A program made the translations under genes and the position numbers. From DASQZK01 sp963771005 (GTDB taxonomy: Bacteria; Bacteroidota; Bacteroidia; Bacteroidales; GCA-2748055), in assembly GCA_963771005.1 (NCBI GenBank), contig CAVYRO010000008.1:1488001-1552000 (forward strand): a stretch of 64,000 nt of DNA. Direction: 5' to 3'. Shown here in pieces: positions 36,768 to 46,775 of the stretch. The notes under the pieces were generated by a model. It was not told the origin of the DNA, did not search any database, and was given only the letters and a program-made list of their open reading frames with translations. The stretch's first letter is position 1; every line of letters starts with the position of its first letter.

Positions 36768-38549
36768 ATGTTATCGAGATTTTCCATTCTACTATTTTTA
36801 TCTGCGTTTACTACTGGAGTAATTGCTCAGCAAAAATTATCCCCATCCAGGACAAATGAGGGATTTATATTTGTTGAAAATGGGAGACTTTACCATCCGG
36901 ACGGTAAAGAAGTCGCACTCTGGGGTGTAAACCTACAGCCCATGATTTCCTGGGAATACAAGTCACTAATGTCCAGGGTAGGAATCGGAAAGGATGCTGC
37001 TACCTGGAAAAGGATGGTTGATGATGCTTTGGATGAACTCTCAATTATGAACAGCAGGGTACTGCGTGTCCATCTCACTCCTGCCGACTTTACTGATGGG
37101 AATGGAGAGCTTGTACAAACCATTTACCTTGACCTGCTTGATTATACTCTTGCTGAAGCAGGTAAGCGGGGAATTTACTATTATATATGCTTTTTAAACC
37201 ATATGAATAATTATGAGGTCTACAGTTCATTTATGAATTTTAGTAGTGACGATCGTGAGAGGTGGATTTTTGATGATAACATCGTTACAAAGTCTCAAAA
37301 TTATATCACCAAATTGCTCAATCGCGTTAACCCTTATAACAATGTGGCTTATAAAAATGATACGAGTATTGTCGTTTGGGAAATTATTAACGAGCCCTCA
37401 TATTATTCCTATGACCAAATCAAATCGACAGTTTATTATGCCAAGTATCAGACCTGGTTGGCCGAGAATGCACTGGTTGATAACAATGGCGTAAATTACC
37501 CTTTGTATCGCTCTGAAGTCGTGCAACAATATATAAATAGGATGTATGACACAATCCGGGCTGCAGGAGCAAAACAACCAATCGCCTGGAACTGCAATTG
37601 GCATAGAATGATCAATGGCCGGGAAGATGTGTTTCAGGCTATTGCTGATTCCAAGGTTGATGTAATCTCTTTCTGCAATTATCCGGGCCAGGATGAAGCC
37701 TCAAAACTCGGTCCTTATTGGCAAAACCCGATTGATCTGAGCGATTTTGATTTTTCCGGTTGGTACACGAATGCCTATAACAACAGGGATTGGTATGGAT
37801 GGGCATTGGAACCCCGTTTTGCGGAAAAGGCAAAGGTTGTTTATGAGTTTGAAACATTTTTTAACCAGAGTGCCTATCTCTACCCCGTGATGGCAGATTT
37901 TATGCGAGCTATGGGAGTTCAGGTGGCTACCATGTGGCACTATAGTTTTTCTGGCTATGCACCATATCGTAATGGTTCGCATTTCCTGAACCTTAATTGT
38001 ACACCAGGGAAAGCGGCCTCCTTTGTAGTTGCTTCTAAAATATTTGAAAATACTCCTATCCTTCTACCCTATCATATAAATTCCACCACAGAATGGACTA
38101 CAGATGATTTTATGTACTCATATAAGAAGAATTTAAGTATTTTTTCTAATGAGGATGAATATATCTCTTCAGGCAGCCTTTACTCACCTGAAACTCAAAT
38201 GCCTCATCAGGCAGTAAAACACATTCTTGGTTATGGAAGCTCTCCGGTTGTGAAATACTGTGGATCAGGAATATATGATATTCATATATCCGAAAATGAA
38301 ATTGAGGTGCACCTTAATCCCAACTCCGGATGGCTTCGGCCTCCCTGGGAAAATGACGGAATGAAAATACTGGTTACTAAACTGGGCTATGATCGGAATT
38401 ATTTGTTGGAAATACGGCTGGAAGGGTGGAACAGTAAAGGGTCTGTCTTATACAGAGTTGAAGAAGGTGCCAGGCTGCCACAAGAATTTATTGGGAGTGG
38501 TTTGAAATTTATTGCTAAACCTGGAAATTATCTTGTTCAAAAAAAATAG
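36768..38549 (+). CDS. Secreted GH5-like (clan A) glycoside hydrolase
   Basis: The protein has 593 residues from the ATG at 36768 (MLSRFSILLFLSAFTTGVIA); the TTG at 36741 gives an unnatural extension. After the signal peptide come FIFVENGRLYHPDGKEVALW and WGVNLQP, the usual entry to a GH5-type barrel. The acid/base Glu lies in VVWEIINEPS (about residue 209) and the probable nucleophile in VVYEFETF (about 360). HLTPADF and WNCNWHRM are further conserved barrel segments. A C-terminal beta-domain of about 150 residues follows. The substrate could be a beta-mannan, glucan or similar; it is not predictable. A closely related copy is encoded at 46776-48536. Confidence 0.82.
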   Translation: MLSRFSILLFLSAFTTGVIAQQKLSPSRTNEGFIFVENGRLYHPDGKEVALWGVNLQPMISWEYKSLMSRVGIGKDAATWKRMVDDALDELSIMNSRVLRVHLTPADFTDGNGELVQTIYLDLLDYTLAEAGKRGIYYYICFLNHMNNYEVYSSFMNFSSDDRERWIFDDNIVTKSQNYITKLLNRVNPYNNVAYKNDTSIVVWEIINEPSYYSYDQIKSTVYYAKYQTWLAENALVDNNGVNYPLYRSEVVQQYINRMYDTIRAAGAKQPIAWNCNWHRMINGREDVFQAIADSKVDVISFCNYPGQDEASKLGPYWQNPIDLSDFDFSGWYTNAYNNRDWYGWALEPRFAEKAKVVYEFETFFNQSAYLYPVMADFMRAMGVQVATMWHYSFSGYAPYRNGSHFLNLNCTPGKAASFVVASKIFENTPILLPYHINSTTEWTTDDFMYSYKKNLSIFSNEDEYISSGSLYSPETQMPHQAVKHILGYGSSPVVKYCGSGIYDIHISENEIEVHLNPNSGWLRPPWENDGMKILVTKLGYDRNYLLEIRLEGWNSKGSVLYRVEEGARLPQEFIGSGLKFIAKPGNYLVQKK

Positions 38550-38639
38550 AGGAAACTAACTGGCAAATATTTGTATGTTGGAAAACATCTCAAATTGCTT
38601 TTTTGGCTAAATTAATTTTTCATTTTACAAATTGACCTC

Positions 38640-38883
38640 CCCTAATATCTGTAGCAAATAAAGCCAATGGTAATGCTCCATCCGTTTCAATCCCAGTTGG
38701 TTGAGCTTCCCACCCATAGCCCGCATCCCTTCACAGATCTCAGTCATCGAGTCGCACCGGGAAATTAGCCCGGATAGCATCGAAATCAGGTGGCCCCTGC
38801 CCCTGAATGCCTTGCTGGAATAGTCACTGTTATGCTTCCTTTACCAGACTCTGTATGTTCACTGAATCAACCAAATTCAATGT
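38640..38883 (-). pseudogene. IS4-type transposase remnant with DUF4372-like N-terminus
   Basis: On the minus strand NLVDSVNIQSLVKE is followed, after a one-base frame change, by YSSKAFRGRGHLISMLSGL, CDSMTEICEGMRAMGGKLN and QLGLKRM. This order matches the N-terminal DUF4372 part of Bacteroidota IS4-family transposases (…F-x-x-x-x-HL-x-x-ML…S-x-REI-x-x-G…KL-x-HLG). The catalytic DDE region is gone and the frame is broken, so it is inactive. It sits just behind the first GH5-like gene. Confidence 0.6.
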
Positions 38884-39193
38884 CTGGTGAAAATCGGCTG
38901 TCCGACAAATTTTATTTCGGTATTTTTGCTCGTGTTGTGATTAGTTGGCAAAACAAATCTACAACATGAAGGGGAAATCTCCGGGGAGTACCCTTCTTTT
39001 TACTGTTTTAGTCAGACTCTACGGGTTTACTCTCCTTGTAATTTCAAAAAATGGCACGTTTATATAAATAACCTGAGCTGAATTGTAATTAGTATTGTAT
39101 ACTATGATAATTTGCGATACTCGCCTAAGAATTTGGATTTCTGATAATCCTCTAAATAAATAGTAAGTAATTATTAATCAAATTCTAACACTG
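38884..39193. other. Intergenic region upstream of the 1319-aa T9SS protein
   Basis: No gene is seen. The part next to the transposase remnant may be further IS sequence, and the AT-rich part after about 39050 presumably carries the promoter of the following gene. I could not identify a convincing Bacteroidota -33/-7 pair. Confidence 0.35.
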
Positions 39194-42100
39194 ATGAAAA
39201 AAAACCTGACTCTATTAGTGTTGCTTTTCCTGATGGGCATGCCAGTCATGTCGCAGCAGGATAGTGTGACATCTTTGATTTTTACGGAGTACTACGGAAG
39301 ATCTCCTGGTGATGCCTATTATGAACTGACCAACATGGGCGATACAGCTCTTACTCTATCAAATTTTTGGTTAGGCATTGTTCCTGGTTGGGCACAAGCC
39401 ACGTGTTTTGACTGGACCGGGTCAATTCCAAAAATAATACCTAATGCCTCAAACTGGGGTAGAAGATTACCGGGAATTAAGTTAGAGCCCGGTCAGCATA
39501 TCCTGGTCAACAATGTTTATGATGCTCCGGGAGGAGCAGGAAATGAGGTGGATTGGAGAAGATGGACCTGGAATAGACCTGAATTCCTGAATGCTGATGT
39601 CTATATCCCGGTACACTGGAATGAAACTGGCATGCATGAATTCTGGGATCGCCCTGATCTCCAAATGTTTGGGTTTGATAGTATTTGTAACTACGATTGG
39701 GCATGTGACCTTTGGAGTGGATTGGGAGCTACCGTATTATTTTATGTTTACCCGGGTGGTACTGACTCTGTTTTAGTCGACCAGGTAAATCTTGCAAAAA
39801 ATCCGGCTGGTGATAATTTAAGCCAGAACCCTTCTGATGTTGCCGGGGTTACGCAAGCTACATGGGATCATATTCTTGTTCGCAAGGCCAACATCCGGAA
39901 GGGCAACACGAATTGGGACCAGTCAAGAGGTGTTGATAAGGAAGATTCAGAGTGGATGACTCTCTTTTCCTATAATAAAGGATTGCAGGGACAATTTAGA
40001 AACAGACCATACACCACAGTAGGAACTCATGGAGATTTCCATATTAATCTGAGTTCTAATACAATTACTATTGATAATGCAAATAATAAGCTAACTGTTC
40101 CATGGGGAATCCTGAAGAACGACTCGATTCTTAATGAATTTGTTATTGGCCCGGGTATGGCCTGGATATATACAGAGAATGACCAGAGCTTTGCAGATTC
40201 AGCTTTTTCCACAGTTCAAAACGGTGATGAAATTCTTTTCATGGCATGTGGAAATAATTACGAAGAAAAAAATTATACCATTCAGGTTTCTGCTCCGGCC
40301 ACTGATATGGCGCTGGTTTTCCCAAAAAGAAGTTTACGCTATGACGCAATTGCAAGCGAAAATTTTAATGGCCAATATTGGGGTGGAACTCCGTACTATG
40401 TTACTCAAAAAGTACCAGGAATGGATTCTATTTGCAATGTTCCTTACGGTACCAGAATAGATACCCTGCTTACATACCTCGAAAAAGCTCCAAAGGCCAA
40501 TTGGAAAATTGAATACGTTGATGGTTTGGAACGTGTTGATGTGAAACTGGGAGACAAATTAATTGTTACAGCTGAAAATGGAACAACAACCAAAGAATAT
40601 TATATTGCAGTCAGACCTTTGGTGAAGAATGAAAATGCATCCCTGAGTGCAATAACCTGGCCAGACAAACCCTATTACATGGATGGATGGCAAGGTGATA
40701 CCATTCCAGGTTTCAGTCCCGCAGCAACAGTCTATCAGGTGATGCTGCCATACGGCACCAAAAGCGTTCCTGCCTTTATACCGACACCCCAGGATATCAA
40801 GGCTAAGATTGTGATGCACAGGGCAAGTAGTTTGTCCGGAAGCCAGGTTGAACGTACAACCACGTTTACTGTGACATCGGAAAATGATTCCTTAACCACT
40901 GTATATTCGGTTCTTTTCTCAGTTGAGAAACGACCTGAAGATGTACAACTATATAAAGCAGAACCTTTCATTTCTGAAATGACAGGATCTAAATGCCATT
41001 ATTATGAATTTGTAAATGTCGGTGATGTACCTCTTGACATGTCAAAATATTTATTCGCATGGACCAGCAAAGCTAATGTGACACCTGCAGATGTGATTAA
41101 AAATATTGGTGCGGCAACAGACCTTTACAATTTTACAACAAGGTACGGAAAGGGATATGTCCCCGGTTATAAATTTAGCGATGATACACTGGAATGGCAG
41201 GCTAACCCAGCCAAACTTTATTTTGATGCCAAGGTGAACCCGGTAGTTAATCCTGGAGATGTATTTGTTCTTGGAAATCCTATTCAAACAAAATGGGTCT
41301 CGGCAACTGCTAATGCTAATAGCGATGTTATTACCAATTATGGAAGTGTCTGGCTTGCCCAACTCGGTGTAAATCTTAATACCTGGGGATTAACAAACCT
41401 GGTTGATAACCTTCAAATGGGAATGCATTGGACCGCTCTATACCTGTTCAGAATTGAAAATGATTCAATACTCGAGGGAACCAAAGCGGTAAATGCTGAT
41501 CCTAATGATTATACGCTTATTGACATGGTTGGAGATCCGGGTATAAGCAGATGGCAGGACATGTGGATTGGAGAACACCAACGAACTGACTGGAGTTATG
41601 TTTTATCAATGCGCCGCAAACCTAATATTTATCAAGGTATTACGGAGGCCGACAGTACAACTAACAGGAATGATTGGGTATCAACCGCTAAATCTGACGC
41701 TGGTTTTACCGGTGATGTATACCAGTGGGTAGGCAGCCACACCTTTGATCCTGTTACGGCTCATAAATCTACTGTAAGCTCTCTTCTCTACCTGGTAAGT
41801 GTTGGATACTCGGGTGTTCAGAGCATTCAGGGAGATCTCAATGCAACAACACTTGCGACCTTCTATAGTAATATCAGCAAGGCAGATGAAGGACAAACCC
41901 TTTCAGTTATTAATGGTACAAATGGATCTATTAAGGGTCTTACCGATAACATGGCTGATAAGGATACACTCATGGTTGTATCAGCAAATGGGAAAAACAC
42001 GACAAAGTATCTCATTTCAAACCTCCCTCTGGATGATAATGCAGTAATAACGGCAAAGGATAATTCCGGTATCACCATTGAAATTGATGGTGCAAACGGT

Positions 42101-43153
42101 TTAATTAAAGGTGTTGATTATGGTTCAGTTTTAAAGCTTGCAATGGGTAACTTAGTCATTCCAACTTTGGCTAACGCAAGTATCATTGATCAAAATGGAG
42201 ACTTGGTACCATTTAAGCGGCTGAATTATGATACTATAATGGTAGATACCAAAATCGGAAACTCCGTTTACATAGAAGTAATTGCCCAGAACGGGATCAA
42301 CAAGATTACCTATAGATTTGATCCGGCTGCAGTATCAAGCGATGCTTTTGTAATCTCTACTCTTTATGGAGTAGACCAGGACAATAGTATCATTTCGGAT
42401 ATTGCCTTAGGTACAAGCGCAGAACTCTTCTGGAAGAATATAGAAGTCGTAAAAGGAGCTACTGCAACATTGGTTGATAAAGCTGGGTTTGAAAGGAAGG
42501 AAGGTAATATGAATTATGATGACAAATTAGTGGTTGTGTCTGAAGATCAGTCAGTCACAAATGTTTATTATCTTAATTTCCTGGGTGAGAATAATCCGGA
42601 TGGTAATATTGCACCCTCAGTCAGCGTTACTGCAACAGATGTTACCATTACTGGTGTACTTGACTTAGTAGTTACTGCAACGGCTGGTGATGATGGCCTT
42701 CCTTTTGGTTCTGTACTGACTTCCGCATGGAAAGTTATTGAAGGAAATGCTGCTGGTGTAAGTTTTGAAGATGCTGCAGCATTGTCTACAAAAGTTACTT
42801 TTACCGGGACAGGTAAGTACAAATTACAAATTACCGTTACGGATGGTGAGAAGATTGCAACGGCAACTATTAATGTTACTGTTCTACCAGCAGTTGGTAT
42901 TGCAAGTAACAAGTTCAGCCCCAGGATCTACCCGAACCCTGTCAGTGATGTGCTTACTATTGAAATGGATAATTTTGTAGGAAGAGCAACTAAAATCACT
43001 ATTTCCGATATTACAGGTAAAACTATCTATGTAAATAAAGATAGCAATACGTCAACAGTAATTGATGTACGTAAATTTGAACCGGGAATTTATTTTGTAA
43101 CAGTTAGCTCTGGTCAGGAGATTGTTACTAATAAAATCAGCGTGGTTAGATAG
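39194..43153 (+). CDS. Large secreted beta-sandwich protein with T9SS sorting domain
   Basis: The 1319-residue protein has a signal peptide (LTLLVLLFLMGMPVMSQQ) and no obvious catalytic motif. Two lamin-tail-domain-like segments recur: FTEYYGRSPGDAYYELTNMG near residue 30 and PFISEMTGSKCHYYEFVNVG near 590. Between and after them are cadherin-like/bacterial Ig-type repeats (KLGDKLIVTAENGTTTKEYY; VYYLNFLGENNPDG). The end is a PKD-like domain (GKYKLQITVTDGEKIATATI) and a type A sorting domain from YPNPVSDVLTIEM. It is a cell-surface protein exported by T9SS, perhaps a glycan-binding or adhesive scaffold. It is transcribed alone and ends at a strong terminator. Confidence 0.8.
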   Translation: MKKNLTLLVLLFLMGMPVMSQQDSVTSLIFTEYYGRSPGDAYYELTNMGDTALTLSNFWLGIVPGWAQATCFDWTGSIPKIIPNASNWGRRLPGIKLEPGQHILVNNVYDAPGGAGNEVDWRRWTWNRPEFLNADVYIPVHWNETGMHEFWDRPDLQMFGFDSICNYDWACDLWSGLGATVLFYVYPGGTDSVLVDQVNLAKNPAGDNLSQNPSDVAGVTQATWDHILVRKANIRKGNTNWDQSRGVDKEDSEWMTLFSYNKGLQGQFRNRPYTTVGTHGDFHINLSSNTITIDNANNKLTVPWGILKNDSILNEFVIGPGMAWIYTENDQSFADSAFSTVQNGDEILFMACGNNYEEKNYTIQVSAPATDMALVFPKRSLRYDAIASENFNGQYWGGTPYYVTQKVPGMDSICNVPYGTRIDTLLTYLEKAPKANWKIEYVDGLERVDVKLGDKLIVTAENGTTTKEYYIAVRPLVKNENASLSAITWPDKPYYMDGWQGDTIPGFSPAATVYQVMLPYGTKSVPAFIPTPQDIKAKIVMHRASSLSGSQVERTTTFTVTSENDSLTTVYSVLFSVEKRPEDVQLYKAEPFISEMTGSKCHYYEFVNVGDVPLDMSKYLFAWTSKANVTPADVIKNIGAATDLYNFTTRYGKGYVPGYKFSDDTLEWQANPAKLYFDAKVNPVVNPGDVFVLGNPIQTKWVSATANANSDVITNYGSVWLAQLGVNLNTWGLTNLVDNLQMGMHWTALYLFRIENDSILEGTKAVNADPNDYTLIDMVGDPGISRWQDMWIGEHQRTDWSYVLSMRRKPNIYQGITEADSTTNRNDWVSTAKSDAGFTGDVYQWVGSHTFDPVTAHKSTVSSLLYLVSVGYSGVQSIQGDLNATTLATFYSNISKADEGQTLSVINGTNGSIKGLTDNMADKDTLMVVSANGKNTTKYLISNLPLDDNAVITAKDNSGITIEIDGANGLIKGVDYGSVLKLAMGNLVIPTLANASIIDQNGDLVPFKRLNYDTIMVDTKIGNSVYIEVIAQNGINKITYRFDPAAVSSDAFVISTLYGVDQDNSIISDIALGTSAELFWKNIEVVKGATATLVDKAGFERKEGNMNYDDKLVVVSEDQSVTNVYYLNFLGENNPDGNIAPSVSVTATDVTITGVLDLVVTATAGDDGLPFGSVLTSAWKVIEGNAAGVSFEDAAALSTKVTFTGTGKYKLQITVTDGEKIATATINVTVLPAVGIASNKFSPRIYPNPVSDVLTIEMDNFVGRATKITISDITGKTIYVNKDSNTSTVIDVRKFEPGIYFVTVSSGQEIVTNKISVVR

Positions 43154-43183
43154 CATTTATCTGATAAAGTAATCTATACTAAG

Positions 43184-43215
43184 AGAGGTTGGCCATTTGG
43201 TCAACCTCTTTTTTT
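43184..43215 (+). terminator. Rho-independent terminator
   Basis: AGAGGTTG and CAACCTCT form an 8-bp stem around GCCATTTGGT-type loop sequence, followed directly by a T-run, about 30 bp after the stop of the 1319-aa T9SS gene. This is the clearest intrinsic terminator in the window. Confidence 0.85.
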
Positions 43216-43227
43216 CATATAAATGGC

Positions 43228-43282
43228 AAGTATTAATCTGTAAGCCAACTAAGGCAAGTTTTAATCAATAAGCCAACTAAGG
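43228..43282. repeat. 28-bp tandem duplication
   Basis: AAGTATTAATCTGTAAGCCA…CTAAGGC (43228-43255) is followed immediately by AAGTTTTAATCAATAAGCCA…CTAAGG (43256-43282). The two copies differ at three positions. No function is evident. Confidence 0.7.
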
Positions 43283-43293
43283 TGAAATTTGCA

Positions 43294-43461
43294 TTAATCG
43301 CTTTTGATATTCGTGTTTTCAATCAATACCTGAAAAAGGAATATGAAGTACTTAAGACCGGGATTATTATTATCCGATCCATCACCGATACGAGTATCAA
43401 AAATAGCCAGAACGTTTTGTCCACCTTTCATACTATTGCTAAATTGGTACCTGAATAGTTA
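43294..43461 (-). pseudogene. Unidentified coding remnant
   Basis: A 55-codon minus-strand frame with protein-like composition (YQFSNSMKGGQNVLAIFDTR, IGDGSDNNNPGLKYF) lies between two stops. It looks like the tail of an enzyme domain, but I do not recognise the family. The gap 43283-43629 is otherwise empty apart from this. Confidence 0.35.
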
Positions 43462-43629
43462 CACAATTTTAATACCTGCGAATTGGAGATGTATCTTATA
43501 ATTTAGTCTTTTTTCAGGAATGTAGAGAATCTTCTTTACGAATTAAATACATGGTATATGCCCCATAAATACTCTTCTTAAGCCAATAATTGGCAAGTTA
43601 ATATAAAGTCCTGCATATATTCACTTGGT

Positions 43630-45156
43630 TCAGAACTGTTTTGGTTCAAAAATTATCCTTCGGTAGCTTGTGAGATTAGGCATGCCATTATCCGTTATTT
43701 CACAAATTACATGAAAAGTTTTTCCTGCCGAATCACACGGCACTCTTATATTAACTGCACTTGTGTTTTCATTTGTAAGGGTTATTTCCTTCGTATAAGT
43801 ACCTGCTTCGGCTTGAATCCACCATTTAAATGTAAGTTTATCGCCATCAGGATCATACGATTTTGAAGCACCGAGAGAAATCGTGCTTCCTTGCCTGGGA
43901 GTTAGCTTCAGGATTTCAATACCTTCATTTCCATTAATTATTGCAATTGGATTCCGGTTGCCTTTACCTTCCTTCGCCCAATCCATTCGTGCTGCAAAGT
44001 TGTTGAACGTGGCGGTATAAAAGTATTCCGCATATTTACTGCAAATGGTATGGGCATCTCCCGTTCTGTTTACATATGAGTAGCCGCAGCTGTCTTCGCC
44101 CAATCCCCATTCAGAATAGCCACCCCAACCCGCCTGGGTTGGCACGTCAGGATTGTTGAGTCCGTTAGGCATGATATGCAAAAAAGACGGGGTATCACCT
44201 TCTACACCAAAATGGTATTTTGGATATTGATTTCCAAGGTTTCCGTGATGCTGTATGTGCGATTCATAATCAGACCATTGGTCTCTTCCATGACTGACCT
44301 GATACCACCATGCACAGTTCTCCCAGATAAAAAGAAGATCGTTTGGAAACTCACGGCGCATCCAGGCATGTGAGCTGGTTTCAAAGCTGGCCAGGCGGTC
44401 ATCGCCTTTAACGTTTGATCGGTCCTGATCTGCAATCGCATAAGCTCGGACTTTATGCAAAAACGCCTTGAGTTCCGATTCGCTTCTGGTATGCTGTACC
44501 TTCCATATTGCCTGGGCAAGTGTATTTCCTCCTCCCCAAAAGGTTACCCAAACAGGACGGTCATCATCTTCATCTGCCAGCTTTATAATAAGGTCACTTC
44601 CTTCTGAATTGTTATCTTCCCCAAGGACACGAGTCCCCCTGTACATGCTGCCAAACATAGTGCGATCTCTCAAATACTGAGCACCCGGCCAGTACCCTAT
44701 TTCCTGGCGCTCAGTATCCTGTGCAAATCCTGTCTGGTTTGAGCGTTTTTGAAGGTTGGACAGATCTTTCTCATAAGCATCAATCACGCCTTTCGCAATA
44801 TCGATAGAGCCTAAATCATCATACATGTTTTTAAAACCCCAGCTGGTTGAAATTACAATTCCTTCAATTTCATACAGATCAGCGTGAACTAACAGACGAG
44901 TCAACGATTGTTGGTCATCAGGTTCGAATTCTTTTATATCAGTTAATACTACTAGACGAGGCTTTAAAGGCGAATTCTGTGATGATGCCGAAATACTCAC
45001 AATGAATAATAATACAGAAAACAGGTACTGAAATATATACTTCTTTGTTAAACCAAGCGATAAATCAAAATTCAAAGTATATGCATTAATTTTCCTGGGA
45101 TGAAGGTGCAATATTAAGTTTCGAATAGGTTCACGTGGTTTTATCAAAGTACACAA
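43630..45156 (-). CDS. DUF1593 (Sde182-like) nucleoside-hydrolase-fold secreted protein
   Basis: The protein has up to 508 residues. VVLTDIKEFEPDDQQSLTRL is the Asp-rich start of the DUF1593 nucleoside-hydrolase-like domain, followed by HADLYEIEGIVISTSWGF and PVWVTFWGGGNTLAQAIW. The last ~90 residues form the beta-sandwich typical of Sde182-type proteins (SYDPDGDKLTFKWWIQAEAG). Such proteins occur in glycan loci and were first annotated as cellulose-binding; catalytic activity is unproven. The start is uncertain: no ATG is in frame, TTG codons occur at 45156 and 45075, and the latter sits nearer the signal peptide (YLFSVLLFIVSISASSQ). It lies 23 bp after the T9SS gene upstream. Confidence 0.85.
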   Translation of the reverse strand: MCTLIKPREPIRNLILHLHPRKINAYTLNFDLSLGLTKKYIFQYLFSVLLFIVSISASSQNSPLKPRLVVLTDIKEFEPDDQQSLTRLLVHADLYEIEGIVISTSWGFKNMYDDLGSIDIAKGVIDAYEKDLSNLQKRSNQTGFAQDTERQEIGYWPGAQYLRDRTMFGSMYRGTRVLGEDNNSEGSDLIIKLADEDDDRPVWVTFWGGGNTLAQAIWKVQHTRSESELKAFLHKVRAYAIADQDRSNVKGDDRLASFETSSHAWMRREFPNDLLFIWENCAWWYQVSHGRDQWSDYESHIQHHGNLGNQYPKYHFGVEGDTPSFLHIMPNGLNNPDVPTQAGWGGYSEWGLGEDSCGYSYVNRTGDAHTICSKYAEYFYTATFNNFAARMDWAKEGKGNRNPIAIINGNEGIEILKLTPRQGSTISLGASKSYDPDGDKLTFKWWIQAEAGTYTKEITLTNENTSAVNIRVPCDSAGKTFHVICEITDNGMPNLTSYRRIIFEPKQF

Positions 45157-45179
45157 TTAAATTATATTCTGAAATTGAA

Positions 45180-46481
45180 TTATTGTACCATTACCTTTAC
45201 TGCATCCATTGTATTATCCATATAATTAAAACGAATGATCCATATGCCTTTATCCAGGTATTCAAGATCTATTCTGTAAAGACCATCTATTGTCTTTTCG
45301 GGATTTCTTTTATTAAAAATCAGTCTCCCATTTATATCAAATATTTCGAAATTATCCAATTCCTTAATGGTTTTAAAAAAAGCATGGTTTTGTACAGGAT
45401 TCGGATAAAATTTTACTGCAGGATTGGGATTTTGTATTTTTCTGTTCTCAAGCCCGGTAAAAGTCGAATCTGTAGATGCAGGTTTATAGGTATCGAAGGT
45501 ATAAGATATACGATATTCGTTTTTCAGGTCAGATAGCTTGAACACAATAAGATCCAGATCTACATTTCCATTGATAAAGGATAAGACCCCATTCAATGTA
45601 TCTTTTCCTGTTGAAGTATCATAATTAAATGATTTTGAGCTTTTATTGACGGGCAGGGATACTTCAATAGAAGACTTTCCTCCAGGAGCAGCAATACCTG
45701 GTTGAACAGATACCCAGTAGTAAATATTGGTAGAATCTCCCGGAATCAGGTCAATTACCGAACCAACTGTGAGATTCACATCGTCAACAGGATCAAAATA
45801 ATCGACAAACACACCGTCTACTTCAAGACAATGCTCCGCATATACAAAGAGATTTATCATTTTGGAAGGGATACGGAGAGTGTCCATCCAGGAATTAAAA
45901 TCTTCCAGTTTGGATACATTGAAAAATGGTTTCGTTAAATCCGAGGTTCTTATCATAATATTATCTACAATAATACCGCCCGGCATATCACTCGTGACCA
46001 CAGGAATCAGTTCCAGATCAACCGGACCGGGTGTATTCACCGGAAAAGTGAAGGTATGCACTTCTTTATCAACAAGCGGATCGGTTCGGCCGATTTCGAT
46101 GCCGTCAATCATGACCTTGACATATCCGCCGACCAATTGAAACCCATACACCATTTGAAATGAGAGAGTGGAAATCCCGGAAAAGATCGTCGCTTTTGCA
46201 AAACCAGAATTACTTTCATCCCATTGAAGACTCCCGCAATGGATCATCCCCTCAACCCGATTTCCATCAACATCCAATCCTCCCCACCAGGAAGAAGATG
46301 AATAAAGCGTCTTGATGTTCCATTCAATATCATTCATACCCGTATAGGCTATATTGTACGTCCTTCCAGGAGTAGCCATCTGATCACAAATGGAATTAAA
46401 CCCTTCAGAAATTGTATCTATCTGGGCATTGGACAAATTGCAAATGAGCAATGTCACTGTCACTATCGACGTAAACTTCAT
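45180..46481 (-). CDS. Secreted protein with T9SS sorting domain, function unknown
   Basis: The 433-residue protein has a signal peptide (MKFTSIVTVTLLICNLSNA). An N-terminal beta-sandwich of about 160 residues follows, with WNIKTLYSSSSWWGGLDVDG, ATIFSGISTLSFQMVYGF and VDNIMIRTSD. Its VDNI ending is typical of jelly-roll carbohydrate-binding modules. A second beta domain follows (about 190-345), then a sorting domain from KFYPNPVQNHAFFK. No catalytic residues are evident. A carbohydrate-binding role is plausible from the fold pattern and from co-transcription with the DUF1593 gene 23 bp downstream. Confidence 0.72.
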   Translation of the reverse strand: MKFTSIVTVTLLICNLSNAQIDTISEGFNSICDQMATPGRTYNIAYTGMNDIEWNIKTLYSSSSWWGGLDVDGNRVEGMIHCGSLQWDESNSGFAKATIFSGISTLSFQMVYGFQLVGGYVKVMIDGIEIGRTDPLVDKEVHTFTFPVNTPGPVDLELIPVVTSDMPGGIIVDNIMIRTSDLTKPFFNVSKLEDFNSWMDTLRIPSKMINLFVYAEHCLEVDGVFVDYFDPVDDVNLTVGSVIDLIPGDSTNIYYWVSVQPGIAAPGGKSSIEVSLPVNKSSKSFNYDTSTGKDTLNGVLSFINGNVDLDLIVFKLSDLKNEYRISYTFDTYKPASTDSTFTGLENRKIQNPNPAVKFYPNPVQNHAFFKTIKELDNFEIFDINGRLIFNKRNPEKTIDGLYRIDLEYLDKGIWIIRFNYMDNTMDAVKVMVQ

Positions 46482-46775
46482 CCTGTTCTGTTGTATTGGT
46501 ATTTATATCGCAAGTTCAAATTTTTTAAAACTTAAATCGAATTACTTATATAATCTGTCCAACCACCTTTTTTAATTTCAAAGCTTATTCCACCGTCGTA
46601 AGGACCATCGTTTTTTCCAATTTAGATATCCCACTTTGCTTTTTCACAGATAGTATGAATTCCCATCCCTTCGGTTGGTTGCACTGAAATATTTAGCAGT
46701 TTATTCACCAGTTCAATTTTTTTTTCTTTTCTAATACCTGTCCTTTGAATGCAGGCAGATGGGTTTAGAAGAGAA
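46482..46775. other. Intergenic region with a possible gene remnant
   Basis: This contains the upstream region of the T9SS gene. Between 46622 and 46762 a minus-strand frame without a start codon (VLEKKKKIELVNKLLNI, GMGIHTICEKAKWDI) looks protein-like and may be the tail of a lost gene. It is too short to assign. Confidence 0.3.
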
